A stretch of 64,000 nucleotides of DNA from Bifidobacterium cebidarum. GTDB taxonomy: Bacteria; Actinomycetota; Actinomycetes; Actinomycetales; Bifidobacteriaceae. Position numbers and translations under genes: made by a program. Of this stretch, positions 46,041 through 54,160 are shown piece by piece. The notes under the pieces were generated by a model that searched no databases, was not told the DNA's origin, and worked only from the letters and a program-made list of their open reading frames with translations. Where the stretch lies: the NCBI RefSeq assembly GCF_009193305.1, contig NZ_WBVS01000006.1, forward strand, positions 90,029 to 154,028. Direction: 5' to 3'. Within the stretch, counting starts at the first letter, position 1, and every line of letters begins with the position of its first letter.

Positions 46041-47102
46041 TTATTTGACGGTATTGAAGCTCGTGCCTTCCGAACTACCGGTGCTTGAGCTTCCGGTGGA
46101 GCCTGAGGTCGTGCCGGAGGAGCTGGACGACGAGGAAGACGAATCTGAGGAGGAGCTGCTTCCCGTGGAACCGGAAGTGCTGCCCGAAGAGTTGGAATCA
46201 CTTGTGGAACCCGAAGTGGAGTCCGAGTTTGTGGAGCCGTTGGAGCTCGTCGAATTGCTAGAATCAGAACCGCTTGTAGCGCCGGAGCCTGAAGAGGAAG
46301 TATCGGTGGAGGAGCCTGTGCCGGTGGAATCCGAGGTGCTTCCGCTAGTAGTATTGTCAGCCGTGCTGCTGTCGGAGCCAGTGGTATCTGATTTGCTGTC
46401 GCCGGAACCATATTGCGGCACTGCAGGACCATTATTGCCGGACTGCGTGTTGGAGTCGGAGCTGCTGGTGGAATCGTCGGTGTTCTCAGACGACGTGGTG
46501 GGGGAGACCAGATCAGAGACCACGGTATCAGTGCCGTGCCCCTGTGTGACCAGCATCACGATGCCAGCCGTCACTGCAACCGTCAGCAAGCCGGATACCA
46601 ACGTGACGATGACGGCCACGCGTTTCGGGTCACGGCGACGTTTACGCAGCTCGCTGATTGAATACGTATGGCCGTCAGACGGACGGGACACAATCTCACG
46701 AGGCTTGCGAGAGCGGACCGAGTCAGATGCGATGGAACGGGTCTCTCCGGACTCATCGACGCTTTTGGCGCCACTGCTACCGGAGGGGCTGTCTGCTTCG
46801 GAATCGGATTCGTGGGTTACTTCGACGTCACCGGAAGTGCGTTCAGGAGCCGTATTATCCGATTCGCCGGTTTCCTTGTCGTCTTCATCGGAGCCTGATA
46901 TGGTCTGTTGGAATTTTTCGCTGGATGCCTTGATAATGTTCTGATAGATGTTCGTGGCTACCACGGAGACGATGTAACTGGCTGCCGCGCCGATCACTGA
47001 TCCGGCAACGCCGATTTTTGCGGCCAGGAGAAACGAGGTGACCGCGGCGAGTGTGCCTGCCACGATCGAGGAAAAGGAAAGACCTTGGAAAAACTTCTTC
47101 AC
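46041..47102 (-). CDS. Membrane protein with a long Ser/Thr/Gly-rich outer tail
   Basis: A 353-aa protein. Residues 1-60 carry two hydrophobic segments (SFSSIVAGTLAAVTSFLLAAKIGVAGSVIGAAASYIVSVV). An acidic then basic cytoplasmic loop of about 100 residues follows (KPREIVSRPSDGHTYSISELRKRRRDPKR). A third TM (VAVIVTLVSGLLTVAVTAGIVMLV) leads to about 165 residues that are almost only Ser, Thr, Gly, Asp, Asn. The tail would lie outside the membrane. No sortase signal is seen. It resembles a cell-wall-spanning or glycosylated stalk. I know no named family. Confidence 0.8.
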   Translation of the reverse strand: MKKFFQGLSFSSIVAGTLAAVTSFLLAAKIGVAGSVIGAAASYIVSVVATNIYQNIIKASSEKFQQTISGSDEDDKETGESDNTAPERTSGDVEVTHESDSEADSPSGSSGAKSVDESGETRSIASDSVRSRKPREIVSRPSDGHTYSISELRKRRRDPKRVAVIVTLVSGLLTVAVTAGIVMLVTQGHGTDTVVSDLVSPTTSSENTDDSTSSSDSNTQSGNNGPAVPQYGSGDSKSDTTGSDSSTADNTTSGSTSDSTGTGSSTDTSSSGSGATSGSDSSNSTSSNGSTNSDSTSGSTSDSNSSGSTSGSTGSSSSSDSSSSSSSSSGTTSGSTGSSSTGSSEGTSFNTVK

Positions 47103-47262
47103 AACCTAAGACCGTAGGCGATTGCGCTGAAGTATTGCTGAAGGCACGGTGAAAGCCGCAAAATGCTTACACGAGAACTTCAAAATCTTCACATGTGCGG
47201 GCAAATCTTTCTGCGCGCATGGGAGACGCTGTGTACGGCATCGTGTGTCTCGAAGATGGCGC

Positions 47263-47967
47263 TCATTCGCTCCATGTGAAATTCCCGGCGCCTGCACCAA
47301 GCTCGAAATGCAATTTGGCTATGCCCAAGCAGATGTGAGCCTGCACGCCTTCCAGCGCCTCGGCCTTCACCGTGTGCCCGTCCTCCAGCAGAGTGAAACG
47401 CACCGGCTGTTTACCTAAGGCGCTGGGGGCAAGCGCCACGGCATCGATGCCATGACGGAACCATTCGGGAGCCTCGGCATAGGAGCCGATGGCATCGGAG
47501 ACCATGCCGAGTTCCTCCGCCGGCTTGCTGCGATGTGGCCGGCCGGCACGGGCTCCATGGCCCACCGCGATGGCGGCAGGCATGCGCTGGTCATTGCCAA
47601 GCGTCCATGCGCCTTCATGCTCGCCGGCCTCATGCAATACCACCCATGCGGTGTCAAGTCCTGAAGCCACGGCGGTGAGCGTTAGCAGTTCGCCGGCATG
47701 GCCTGTGCGCTCGTCCAGGTTTTCGGGAAGGCCGTTGTCGGAGCCGATGAGCGCAATGAGGTTGTGCACGCCAGTGAAACGGCCGTAATGGGTCGGGCAT
47801 CCGCCGAACGCATCATCGGCGCCGTGGATGAACTGAATTTGCAGATTATGCGAGGTGTTGAGTTCCGTGATGGCCGTCGAGAGCGTTTCGATCTGTTCGC
47901 CGGTCAGCGGTTCGTCGGTGAAATTGCGAACGGCGTGGCGTTCCCTCATTGCCTCCAGCAGATTCAT
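47263..47967 (-). CDS. Nitroreductase family protein
   Basis: A 234-aa FMN-dependent oxidoreductase fold. The N terminus MNLLEAMRERHAVRNFTDEPLTGEQIETL is the classic nitroreductase start, with the RHAVRxF FMN phosphate loop. The TAVASGLDTAWVVL and MPAAIAVGHGARAGRPHRSKPAEEL segments match the central part. Its C terminus (ALAPSALGKQPVRFTL) resembles the putative nitroreductase TM1586 subgroup. AAAAGGAG lies before the ATG. The substrate is unknown. Confidence 0.85.
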   Translation of the reverse strand: MNLLEAMRERHAVRNFTDEPLTGEQIETLSTAITELNTSHNLQIQFIHGADDAFGGCPTHYGRFTGVHNLIALIGSDNGLPENLDERTGHAGELLTLTAVASGLDTAWVVLHEAGEHEGAWTLGNDQRMPAAIAVGHGARAGRPHRSKPAEELGMVSDAIGSYAEAPEWFRHGIDAVALAPSALGKQPVRFTLLEDGHTVKAEALEGVQAHICLGIAKLHFELGAGAGNFTWSE

Positions 47968-48140
47968 GATGCTCCTTTTGACTGGTGTTCGATTCGCGTG
48001 TTCGGCTCGTGGCGAAACACTTTTATAGTAGTGGACGTTGGCGGCCTTCCGGCAACATGCTTGAATACCTTCTGAGTCAGGGGCTCGGGCACGCTGCGGA
48101 GTTCGTGCGGGGCAGCGCGTGGTTGGAGCGGGCGGAACGT

Positions 48141-49076
48141 CTAGTTGCGGTGCAGCGAGTGCCTGGTCGGTTTGATCACGGACATCAGCACAGCGGCGAA
48201 AATCAGCGCGAAGCCGACCAGCGAACTCCACATGATGCGTTCGCCCCAGAACAGGGCGGAGAACGAGACCGCGAACAGGCTTTCCGCGCACATGATGATC
48301 GAAGCCTGGGAGGCGGGCACATGGGCCAGACCGATGTTCTGCATGATCTGTGCGCTCATCGTGGCGCCGAGGAACAGATACAGTACGCTGGCCACCACCG
48401 ACGGTGCCAGCCAGCCGGCGTCCGGCGTAGGCTCGGTAAGAATCGCTCCGATGAAGAACAACACGCCGGCCACCGCGAACTGCACGAAAGTCAGGGCGAT
48501 CGGGTCGAACCGTTTGGCGTATACGCCAAGGTAGGTGAGATTGAAGGAGAAGATGATTGCCGTGGCGATGGTCAGCCAGTCTCCTACGCCGAGCGAAAGC
48601 GAGCCGCCTGGCTTGAGGGAGACGAATCCTACGCCGATCAGGCATACGATGCCGGCGATGAGATTGATGATTTTTGGCTGGTTCTTGGACACGATCCATG
48701 TGACGAACGGCGTCAGCACGCAATAGGCGGCGGTCAGAAACGCGCTACGGCCGGGGTCGATGGTCTGCAGGCCTGTGGTCTGGGTGACCATCGTACCCCA
48801 ATACGTCAATCCCACCACCAGTGACGGCACAATGATCTTCGGCGTGAGGTTGGGGACGATGTGCTTATGGAACAGGGCGAGCATGCACATGCATGCGCCG
48901 AACATGCGTATGGCCATAAGCCATTGCGGCGGGATGGCCTCCATGGCGAATTTGGCGAGCAGGTAGCTGCCTCCCCACAAGGCGGCGCAGGCGAGCAGCA
49001 TCAAGCGTGCCAGATTCGGTGGGAACGAACGGGACCAGCGGCTTTGCAGCTTGCTGAAACGCTCAATCAAACCCAT
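48141..49076 (-). CDS. EamA/DMT family transporter
   Basis: A 311-aa drug/metabolite transporter with ten hydrophobic segments in two EamA repeats (first LMLLACAALWGGSYLLAKFAMEAIPP, second GDWLTIATAIIFSFNLTYLGVYAKRFDP). The WGGS-LxxK motif after TM1 is typical. It could export amino acids or other metabolites. It is a single gene on the minus strand, 173 bp upstream of the nitroreductase. Confidence 0.9.
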   Translation of the reverse strand: MGLIERFSKLQSRWSRSFPPNLARLMLLACAALWGGSYLLAKFAMEAIPPQWLMAIRMFGACMCMLALFHKHIVPNLTPKIIVPSLVVGLTYWGTMVTQTTGLQTIDPGRSAFLTAAYCVLTPFVTWIVSKNQPKIINLIAGIVCLIGVGFVSLKPGGSLSLGVGDWLTIATAIIFSFNLTYLGVYAKRFDPIALTFVQFAVAGVLFFIGAILTEPTPDAGWLAPSVVASVLYLFLGATMSAQIMQNIGLAHVPASQASIIMCAESLFAVSFSALFWGERIMWSSLVGFALIFAAVLMSVIKPTRHSLHRN

Positions 49077-49308
49077 GACGCACCTCTGTCTGACTCGTGT
49101 CTTCCCGGGTCATAGTACGGGTACGGCCAGCCAAAATCGAGGGGGACGGCACTGGTCAGAGTGTCCGGGAGGGGATGGCCGTTTGTGGTCTGTCTGCTGC
49201 AGTCGTATTGCGTAAGGTGAGGTTACTCACAGCGAACATCCGGGTGGTTGACGTGCCGGTTCGCTAATCTTGGAAAAGGTATTACACGCTGTTAGGAAAG
49301 GACTTGCC

Positions 49309-49713
49309 ATGGCAGTCATTACCCCGGAAATCAAGGAATTCGTGGCCAACAACCTCGGTTTCGTCTCCACCATCTCCAAGGACGGCGAGCTGGATCTTGG
49401 CCCGAAGATGTCCCTGTTCGTGCTGGACGACACCCACATCGCCTACCATGAGCGCACCGCCGGCCAGACCTACGAGAACCTGAAGAACGGCTCCCCGCTG
49501 GTCATCGCCTTCGCCAACCTGGAGAAGAAGCAGGGTTATCGCTTCCGCGGTACCGTGACCCTGCACTCCGATGACGACATCTACGAGGCCCAGGTCAAGG
49601 TCGCCGAGGAGAAGGGCACCAAGAAGCCGGCCGTGATTCCGGTGCTCGAAGTCACCGAGATTCAGAACCTTGCCTCCGGCCCGAACGCCGGCAAGACCAT
49701 CGTCAAGGACTGA
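49309..49713 (+). CDS. Pyridoxamine 5'-phosphate oxidase-fold protein
   Basis: A 134-aa flavin-binding split-barrel protein. The N terminus MAVITPEIKEFVANNLGFVSTISKDGELDLGPKMSLFVLDD fits small PNPOx-like FMN proteins (FVSTIxxDGxPxxxP pattern). AGGAAAGGA precedes the ATG. Codon use is very biased, like that of ribosomal protein genes, which suggests strong expression. A perfect terminator follows, so it is a monocistronic unit. The substrate is unknown. Confidence 0.88.
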   Translation: MAVITPEIKEFVANNLGFVSTISKDGELDLGPKMSLFVLDDTHIAYHERTAGQTYENLKNGSPLVIAFANLEKKQGYRFRGTVTLHSDDDIYEAQVKVAEEKGTKKPAVIPVLEVTEIQNLASGPNAGKTIVKD

Positions 49714-49741
49714 TTGCCTTCAGCGTTACTGTCGTAACAGT

Positions 49742-49778
49742 TTAAAAGCCGCTTTGCCTTGCCTGGCAAGCGGCTTTT
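49742..49778 (+). terminator. Rho-independent terminator after the PNPOx-like gene
   Basis: AAAAGCCGCTT-GCC stem with its complement (one mismatch), then a run of T (CGGCTTTTTGC). Confidence 0.9.
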
Positions 49779-49817
49779 TGCTTCGCATCATGTTGTTCCG
49801 GCCATTCGCGCAGTGCG

Positions 49818-51092
49818 TCATGCCTTCGCCGTGGAGATGATGATATGTCGGCCGGCGCCATCGGTGGTGGCGAACAGGTATGTTCCGCCGCCGTCCTTGA
49901 GCTTCAGTTTTTTGCGTAAGGTGTTGACTGACATCGGGAAGTTACGCACGGCGATGTTGGCATGAGTCAGTCCCGAAAGCGTGGATTTCAATTCCTTTTT
50001 GTTCATGCCGGCCACAGCATTGATGGCGAATGAACGACCTGGGAAATCATCAACAGGTTGTTCACTGAGGAATAAGTGACTATTGGGTGCGATCATGGTG
50101 ACCGGGAACCGCTGGGCGATTACGGCGAAGCATCCGGCCTTCATAATGGAGGCGTTCGGCTCGTAAAGATAGCGGGCATCATCGATGGCGACGGCGTCGA
50201 CTCCATCTTGAGCGCGATGTTCGGCGAGCGCGGCGGACGCTCCATCGATGTCGCTCGCCGCCTGATACTCCAGCATCTGCTCATCATTGACGCATACCAT
50301 CCGCGGCGTGGAGCATATCCCCCGTTCAAGTACCAGCAGCAGCTCCTTGCATTCGTTGCCGGTGGAGACGATATGAACCTCATGCACCGACCCGGCGAAA
50401 TCATCCACGGTTTTATGCCAATCAAGCATGGGCGAGAGCTTGACCATCACCATTGGGGCCTTGGCCAGCAGCCGGCTCTTCAACGCCAACGCATCCGGCG
50501 TGCAATCGGCGATCGCGTAGGTGCGCGATCCGTGGCTGTCACGGCGGGCGGGGTCGAGGAAGATCATCGAAGCGGATTCGATTCGGTCCAATACATCAAT
50601 GGAATCGTCATTGATGACATGTGCCGAGCCCAATCCAAGAATCGGCAGATTATGGCGTTCGATCTCGCATAGGTTCGACTGCCGTTCCACATAGGTGGCC
50701 TGATCGAACACGCGTGCCATATAGGAGAAATCCACACCAAAGCCGCCGGTCAAATCGATGAGCGACGTCTGCGATGGGCGGACTGACGCCGTCGGAGAAT
50801 CGGGCGGCGCAGCTTCTGCAAGCAGCCGTGCGGCCAACCTTGCCTTGTATCGGGCGGTGAACTGGGAGGAGCATTGCTCCATGGGCACTTGAGGCGGGAA
50901 AATCAGCCCATCGACGGCAGCCCAGTCAGGAAGTTTCACGCAAGCGCGCTGCCAGCCGGCAATCTGCTCCAAAGCGAACGCTACATCCACCTCAGTGTTG
51001 CGTTTGGCGTGCAACGCCAGTTCGCGCACGTCCTCATTGCGATGCTCGGCGATGAACGCCCACGTCTGTTCCGTAATCTCCACGTACGCCAT
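49818..51092 (-). CDS. Class I SAM-dependent methyltransferase with THUMP-like C-terminal domain
   Basis: A 424-aa protein of the THUMP-like methyltransferase family common in actinobacteria. SAM-binding motif I is SLIDLTGGFGVDFSYMA (about residues 110-126). The IFLDPARRDSHGSRTY motif resembles the DPPR/DPAR catalytic motif of RNA or rRNA methyltransferases. The C-terminal THUMP-like part (GLTHANIAVRNFPMSVNTLRKKLKLKDGGGTYLFATT) suggests RNA binding. The target is unknown. It is divergent from the phosphatase gene. Confidence 0.88.
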   Translation of the reverse strand: MAYVEITEQTWAFIAEHRNEDVRELALHAKRNTEVDVAFALEQIAGWQRACVKLPDWAAVDGLIFPPQVPMEQCSSQFTARYKARLAARLLAEAAPPDSPTASVRPSQTSLIDLTGGFGVDFSYMARVFDQATYVERQSNLCEIERHNLPILGLGSAHVINDDSIDVLDRIESASMIFLDPARRDSHGSRTYAIADCTPDALALKSRLLAKAPMVMVKLSPMLDWHKTVDDFAGSVHEVHIVSTGNECKELLLVLERGICSTPRMVCVNDEQMLEYQAASDIDGASAALAEHRAQDGVDAVAIDDARYLYEPNASIMKAGCFAVIAQRFPVTMIAPNSHLFLSEQPVDDFPGRSFAINAVAGMNKKELKSTLSGLTHANIAVRNFPMSVNTLRKKLKLKDGGGTYLFATTDGAGRHIIISTAKA

Positions 51093-51248
51093 TGTAAAGG
51101 CCGGCCCATCCGATGCTGAATGCCGCTACGGTGGGCCGATGAAGCATCCGTATGCTCGCGTGGCGGTCGTAACTTGCGCGAACATACAAACGATTCAGGT
51201 CTCCACGGGTTGTGATGAGATGAACATGAACGAGGTAAGGAGGCCCGC

Positions 51249-52088
51249 ATGATTGACGAAGTGGTGATGCTGCGCCACGGACGCACGCCATACAATCTGC
51301 AACACCGATTGCAGGGGCAGATCGACGTTCCGCTCGATATCGTGGGCCAATGGCAGGCCGATCAAAGCGGCTATGCGCTCGCCGGCAGATTCTACTGGGC
51401 GAAGGTCAGCCGCCTGGCCGCGAATCCCGGACTGATCGCGCAGCCGCCTGCCGATGCCGCCAAACGCACGGATCTCAGCCAATATGCGGAAGCGCCGGCC
51501 GCAAGGCGGCGCATGGTCGTGATTTCCTCCGACCTATACCGTGCGCAACAGACCGCGCATGCGTTCGCCGATCTGCTGGGGCTCGAAGTCATCTGCGACG
51601 CCCGTCTGCGTGAACGCAGCTTTGGCCAATGGGAAGGCCTGACCCGTGAACAGATTAAGACCATCGACGCCGAGGCCTACGCCTCGTGGAAACGGCATAC
51701 GGGCGGTGAAACTCGTTATGGCGTGGAAAGCCGAGCCCACGTGGGCGAACGTGGCGCAAAGGCGGTGCGCGAACTCATAGCCGAATACGCTGACGACACA
51801 CCCACCACGATGATGCTGGTCGGCCATGGTTCATGGATTACCGCCACGGTCGCCAATCTGCTTGAACTCAACCCAGACGGCATGAACGCGCTTGGCGGCA
51901 TGCGCAACGCCTGTTGGTGCCGGCTTAAAGTACGTCACACGCTCAATGGGCAGCCAGCCGAGCAGCCATTGTTCGAACTTGAGGAATACAACACGGCACC
52001 TGCTATCGCAGGCAGCGCGGACTGGGAAAACGGGCCGGCCGACTTACGCGGCCCCAACATGCCCGGCTGGCGTCCGATTGTCTGGTAA
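51249..52088 (+). CDS. Histidine phosphatase (phosphoglycerate mutase-like)
   Basis: A 279-aa member of the histidine phosphatase superfamily. The catalytic LRHGRT is near the N terminus (MLRHGRTPYN), with the partner Glu in ERSFGQWEGLT and the second His in LVGHGSWI. An insertion of about 50 residues (residues 38-90) separates LQGQIDVPL from the core. It may be a phosphatase rather than a mutase; the substrate is not known. AAGGAGG precedes the ATG. Confidence 0.9.
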   Translation: MIDEVVMLRHGRTPYNLQHRLQGQIDVPLDIVGQWQADQSGYALAGRFYWAKVSRLAANPGLIAQPPADAAKRTDLSQYAEAPAARRRMVVISSDLYRAQQTAHAFADLLGLEVICDARLRERSFGQWEGLTREQIKTIDAEAYASWKRHTGGETRYGVESRAHVGERGAKAVRELIAEYADDTPTTMMLVGHGSWITATVANLLELNPDGMNALGGMRNACWCRLKVRHTLNGQPAEQPLFELEEYNTAPAIAGSADWENGPADLRGPNMPGWRPIVW

Positions 52089-52122
52089 ACGCAGACGGAC
52101 AATGCCCACGAGCCATGCCGTC

Positions 52123-52150
52123 TTGCAAGTTCGCACGGTAGGTCTAGACT
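52123..52150 (+). promoter_or_regulatory. Promoter of corA
   Basis: TTGCAA (52123-52128), 16-bp spacer, TAGACT (52145-52150), 63 bp before the corA start. Confidence 0.6.
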
Positions 52151-52213
52151 AATCACGGTTTTAAACCGTACAGCGATAGAACATAGGAAAGCGCGGAAGG
52201 CGGGTGAGACGGC

Positions 52214-53164
52214 ATGCTGAGAATCTTCAGCTCAATCAACAACCAAGTGGAGCAGATCGAGAAACCGGAAAACGGTTCCTGGTTGTGTTTAAGCGAGCCA
52301 ACCGATGTCGAGCTCGCCACCGTCGCCTCGCAAACCGGCATCGACCTCGCCGATCTGCGCGCCCCTCTGGATGATGAGGAACGTTCTCGTGTCGACGTGG
52401 AAGACGACTACACGATGATTATCGTCGATATCCCCACCGTGGAGGAACGCGGTGGACGAGACTGGTATGAGACCATCCCGTTGTCGATTATCGTGACCGA
52501 AAACCTCATCATCACCGTCTGCATGCAAGACACTCCAGTGTTGCATCCGTTTATGGAAGGCACGATTCGCGGTTTCAATACTTACATGCGCTCGAGGTTT
52601 ATTCTGCAGATCCTCTACCGCAATGCCACGATGTATTTGCGTTACCTGCGTATCATCGACCGGGAAAGCGACAAGCTGGAACTGAAGTTGCGGCACTCCA
52701 TGCAGAACCGCGAAATAGTGATGCTGATGGAGCTCTCCAAGACCTTGGTGTATTTCACCACATCACTGAAATCAAACGAAATCGTGATGGAAAAGCTCAC
52801 CACCCTGCAACGCATCAAGCAGTATCCGGACGACGAGGACCTGCTGGACGACGTCATCACCGAAAACAAGCAGGCAATCGAGATGGCCAACATCTACAGC
52901 GGGGTTCTTGCGAACATGACCGACGCCTTCGCCTCGATCGTGTCCAACAACCTGAACAACGTGATGCGTATCTTCACGATCATCTCCATCACGCTATCCA
53001 TTCCAACGCTGATTTTCTCGATGTACGGCATGAACTTCCAGGAAGGCATGCTTGGCATGCCGTTGAGCGACAAATCCTGGGGATTCGCGGCGATCATTCT
53101 GATCTCCATCATCCTGTCCGTGGCGGTCACTTGGTTCCTCACCCGTTCTCGTCTGTTTAAGTAG
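52214..53164 (+). CDS. corA: CorA-type magnesium/divalent cation transporter
   Basis: A 316-aa CorA family channel. The large cytoplasmic N-terminal domain (residues 1-250) with a long helix ends in two TM helices. The conserved YGMN selectivity motif follows TM1 (SMYGMNFQEGM, about residue 276). The C terminus has the short basic tail FLTRSRLFK. A pentamer importing Mg2+ or Co2+ is expected. GGTGAG precedes the ATG. It has its own promoter and is followed 15 bp later by the binding-protein gene. Confidence 0.93.
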   Translation: MLRIFSSINNQVEQIEKPENGSWLCLSEPTDVELATVASQTGIDLADLRAPLDDEERSRVDVEDDYTMIIVDIPTVEERGGRDWYETIPLSIIVTENLIITVCMQDTPVLHPFMEGTIRGFNTYMRSRFILQILYRNATMYLRYLRIIDRESDKLELKLRHSMQNREIVMLMELSKTLVYFTTSLKSNEIVMEKLTTLQRIKQYPDDEDLLDDVITENKQAIEMANIYSGVLANMTDAFASIVSNNLNNVMRIFTIISITLSIPTLIFSMYGMNFQEGMLGMPLSDKSWGFAAIILISIILSVAVTWFLTRSRLFK

Positions 53165-53179
53165 GGCTCGGTCGTATCG

Positions 53180-54118
53180 ATGACATTGCAGCCTACCGAT
53201 TGTCCGCGCGCCGTTCAGACGCTGTATACGATGCGCCGGCGGTTCGTATGGATGCGTTGCGCGCGGGCGCTGGCCGCCGGTCTGTGCGCGATGCTGGCAT
53301 TGGCAGGCTGCGGGCAGATTCACGTCACCACGGTTTACGGCTCCCCGGAAGGCCCGACAATCGCCATCGGCGTGTCTGCCGATGAGCCAGGCGTGGGCAT
53401 GTGGCATGACGGCACGTATGAAGGGTTCGACGTGACCGTTGCCAGGTATGTGGCCGCACGCTTAGGATATGCGAACAAGCAGATCGTCTTCAAACAGGTG
53501 CGTCCGGAAAGCCGGCAATCCATGCTGGGCAGCGGCCAAGTCGATATGGTGGTCGCTTCATGGCCGATTACCGAGGCTTCCAAGAAGGTCGCCGATTTCG
53601 CGGGACCGTATCTGACCACGGGCACAGGACTGCTGGTCCGGTTCGGGGACAGCGATGCGTTCGCCGATCCCTCAAAACCGAAGATGGTCGGTGATGTGGG
53701 CCAGCACAGTATCTGCGCGGTGCGCGGTGATGAAACCGTCGAGATGTTCCGTGCCCGACATTCTGATGCCGTGGTTCAGGAACGGGATAGCTACGCGCAA
53801 TGCGTCACGGCATTGCAAGCCGGTTCCGCGGATGCCATAGCCTCCGACCTGGTGATACTCGGTGGGCTCCAGCAGGCCAATGGTTCGCGATATACAACCG
53901 TGCTCAGCGATACTGGCACCGCACAGTCCGACGCTGTGCAATACGGTATCGCAGTCGGCAAAGGCACCGAGGAACTCGCCGGTAAGATCGCACAGTCGCT
54001 GCAGGAAATGATCGATGACGGCAGCTGGGGTGCCGCTCGTGCAACTCTGAAGCAGCAGACCCAAGTCGACATCAAGCTTGATGGCAGCCCTGCGGCCATC
54101 GTCTCGGATGCTGAATAG
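53180..54118 (+). CDS. Amino-acid-type ABC substrate-binding lipoprotein
   Basis: Extracellular solute-binding protein family 3, at most 312 aa. A signal peptide ends in lipobox LALAGC-GQ (Cys about residue 44 from the first ATG). The family-3 motif GFDVTVARYVAARLGY follows, and MVVASWPITEASKKVADFAGPYLTTG is the typical hinge segment. It resembles glutamate/glutamine binding proteins. The start is uncertain: ATG 53180 gives a long, odd leader, while ATG 53231 (MRRRFVWMRC) gives a normal signal peptide. Neither has a convincing ribosome site. No permease or ATPase gene is near, so it may be an orphan receptor. Confidence 0.88.
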   Translation: MTLQPTDCPRAVQTLYTMRRRFVWMRCARALAAGLCAMLALAGCGQIHVTTVYGSPEGPTIAIGVSADEPGVGMWHDGTYEGFDVTVARYVAARLGYANKQIVFKQVRPESRQSMLGSGQVDMVVASWPITEASKKVADFAGPYLTTGTGLLVRFGDSDAFADPSKPKMVGDVGQHSICAVRGDETVEMFRARHSDAVVQERDSYAQCVTALQAGSADAIASDLVILGGLQQANGSRYTTVLSDTGTAQSDAVQYGIAVGKGTEELAGKIAQSLQEMIDDGSWGAARATLKQQTQVDIKLDGSPAAIVSDAE

Positions 54119-54160
54119 CGCCGACGGGCGTGTCCAGTTACGCGGCTACCTTGCTGATTT

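Noticed and set aside
54121..54160. T-box or leader regulation of leuS
   Set aside because: Only 42 bp separate it from the upstream gene, too short for a T-box, and no T-box sequence is present.
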